Source: CAUZIZ01 sp965219855
GTDB taxonomy: Bacteria > Acidobacteriota > UBA6911 > RPQK01 > JAJDTT01
NCBI GenBank assembly: GCA_965219855.1
Contig: CBDCOR010000012.1
Coordinates: 806,001-870,000, forward strand
Reading direction: 5' to 3'
Length of the DNA stretch: 64,000 nucleotides
Shown: piece after piece, positions 63,070-64,000 of the stretch
How the letters are laid out: every line of letters begins with the position of its first letter
Position numbering within the stretch: position 1 is the stretch's first letter
Translations under genes and position numbers: made by a program
The notes under the pieces: model-generated
What the model was told of the DNA's origin: nothing
The model's database searches: none
Seen by the model: only the letters and a program-made list of their open reading frames with translations

Positions 63070-63543
63070 TTGACGAAGCTCGGATCCGATCGTTACGGCT
63101 GGCGACTTTTCACCGTGGGTGGACTTGCGCTGGCCGCCACCGGGTTGTTCCTGCTGTCGCGGCTCGACGAGGGATCGACGCTTCCTCTGGTCATACTGGC
63201 GATGATGCTCCAAGGCTCGGGGATGGGCGTATTCTACACCCCCAACAGCAGTTCCATCCTGAGCGTCGTGGAAAGGGAAAGCTATGGGGTGGTGTCTTCC
63301 TTTCTCAATCTAGTGAGAAATGCCGGTAGCGTCACCAGTATCGCCGTGGCAACGGCTATCGTTACAGCTACCATGGGCAGCCTGGGGTTCGAGCCCAGCC
63401 TGGAGGTGGGGCCAGAAGGTGGTGCTGCCGGAGTCAGCCATGCTTTCATTCTGGGGATACAGAATAGCTATTTGACGATGACGGGCCTGCTGTTGCTAGG
63501 AATGGTGATATCGATCTTCAAGTTTGAACCTCGGAACGTCTGA
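63070..63543 (+). pseudogene. MFS efflux transporter, C-terminal fragment
   Basis: Only the last five or so membrane helices of a 14-helix (DHA2-type) drug transporter remain: SDRYGWRLFTVGGLALAATG, LPLVILAMMLQGSGMGVFYT, NSSSILSVVERESYGVVSSF, SVTSIAVATAIVTATMGSLG and LTMTGLLLLGMVISIFKF. There is no start or N-terminal half. The left junction (63062-63085) is a 24-bp exact match to the interior of the IS1380 element at 12838-12861, followed by the transporter sequence. Not expected to function. Confidence 0.78.
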
Positions 63544-63563
63544 ACGTCTGAACGTCCCACGTC
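63532..63563 (-). repeat. 33-bp dispersed repeat, copy 4
   Basis: Minus-strand copy of the core (ACGTGGGACGTTCAGACGTT, CAGACGTTCCGAGG), right at the 3' end of the MFS fragment. Confidence 0.8.
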
Positions 63564-63648
63564 TCTAAGCCGGCAGCAGACAGCTCTGGGACTGACAGCG
63601 CCGGAAACCTGAAGGTTCGAAAACCACCGCGATGAGCCGCTACCTGGG

Positions 63649-63700
63649 ACGTGCGACGTTCAGACGTTCCGACGTGCGACGTATTCGACGTGCGACGTTC
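63649..63700 (+). repeat. 33-bp dispersed repeat, copy 5 with an extra partial unit
   Basis: Full copy at 63649-63681 (ACGTGCGACGTTCAGACGTT, CCGACGTGCGACG) followed by a partial unit CGACGTGCGACGTTC to 63700. It abuts the stop of the DUF1501 gene. Confidence 0.85.
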
Positions 63701-63701
63701 T

Positions 63702-64000
63702 TCAAGCCAGGATCTCTTCCACCACCCTTGCCGGATATTGATCGGTGAGACGTTCGTCCAGGCCGTGCCGGTTGTAGACCAGGTCGCGGAAGTTCATCCC
63801 GAGTAGGTGCAGCAGGGTGGCATGGAAGTCTTGGACGCTGACTCGCTGGTCGGCGGCCTTGTGTCCGATTTCGTCGGTGGCCCCGTGGACGTGGCCCGCT
63901 TTGACCCCGCCGCCTGCCATCCAAAGGCTGAAACCGTCGGGACCATGGTCGCGGCCGGCGGCTCCTCGGTCGCGATTCACCTGCGACAGGGGCATCCGTC
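63702..64000 (-). CDS. DUF1501 family (sulfatase-like) protein, C-terminal end
   Basis: C-terminal 99 residues of a DUF1501 protein; the start lies beyond base 64000. DGFSLWMAGGGVKAGHVHGA, TDEIGHKAADQRVSVQDFHA and TLLHLLGMNFRDLVYNRHGL with ERLTDQYPARVVEEILA at the end match the family closely. DUF1501 proteins are alkaline-phosphatase-fold proteins, usually exported and often paired with a DUF1553/1549 cytochrome-like gene, typical of planctomycetes and acidobacteria. Activity is not established. Confidence 0.9.
   Translation of the reverse strand, partial: RMPLSQVNRDRGAAGRDHGPDGFSLWMAGGGVKAGHVHGATDEIGHKAADQRVSVQDFHATLLHLLGMNFRDLVYNRHGLDERLTDQYPARVVEEILA

Overview
This window looks like a chromosomal contig of a GC-rich, Gram-negative, heterotrophic bacterium, most likely an acidobacterium. 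That placement is an inference. It rests on lipid A and LPS-core genes, two TonB-dependent receptors with carboxypeptidase-regulatory-like N-terminal domains, a secreted DPP-IV-type peptidase, a sialidase-like propeller, a DUF1501 protein and a dockerin/TIG surface protein. No rRNA and no CRISPR array were seen.

Layout. 1-7.4 kb: a TonB receptor cut by the window edge, a small mobile-element-type protein, an amidohydrolase lipoprotein, a decayed IS3 element that has destroyed a serine recombinase, and that recombinase's DUF2924 partner genes. 7.4-14.4 kb: a second TonB receptor hit by an IS256 element in its last codons, then an exported CbiX-like chelatase split by an IS1380-family element with a clean CTAG target duplication. 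14.4-24.25 kb: a decaying genomic island bounded by a 47-bp direct repeat of tRNA-Asn. It carries a multidomain RTX protein gene broken by an 860-bp propeller insertion, an orphan HicB, a CocE/NonD hydrolase, an MFS transporter, and broken VCBS, Clp and IS6 genes. 24.25-48.03 kb: a hairpin-rich spacer, a DPP-IV peptidase, then the complete str-S10-spc-alpha ribosomal superoperon on the minus strand (rpsL to rplQ), intact except that infA is missing from its usual place and two palindromic MITE-like elements sit between genes. 48.1-54 kb: on the plus strand, waaA-lpxK-waaF-waaC-like and a DUF3108 gene. Their promoter and the rpsL promoter share one -35 region on opposite strands. 54-57.2 kb: a group II intron with its reverse transcriptase inserted beside a GC-rich hairpin, a repeat-rich spacer, and the RNase P RNA gene. 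57.2-64 kb: a P1-family peptidase, tRNA-Ala(CGC), a frameshifted sialidase-like gene, a dockerin/TIG protein gene split by an IS4 element with a 9-bp target duplication, an MFS fragment, and the C-terminal end of a DUF1501 protein.

How it fits together. The translation superoperon and the Kdo/lipid A/heptose cluster are intact housekeeping blocks and share one regulatory region. The flanks are highly plastic: four complete IS copies from four families, an IS6 relic, a group II intron, a tRNA-anchored island and several families of short interspersed repeats. Two host genes (the chelatase and the dockerin protein) can be rejoined in frame by removing the IS and one copy of its target duplication. 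Frameshifts are confined to accessory genes while every ribosomal gene is open, so most are probably real decay. Those at homopolymers could be sequencing errors.
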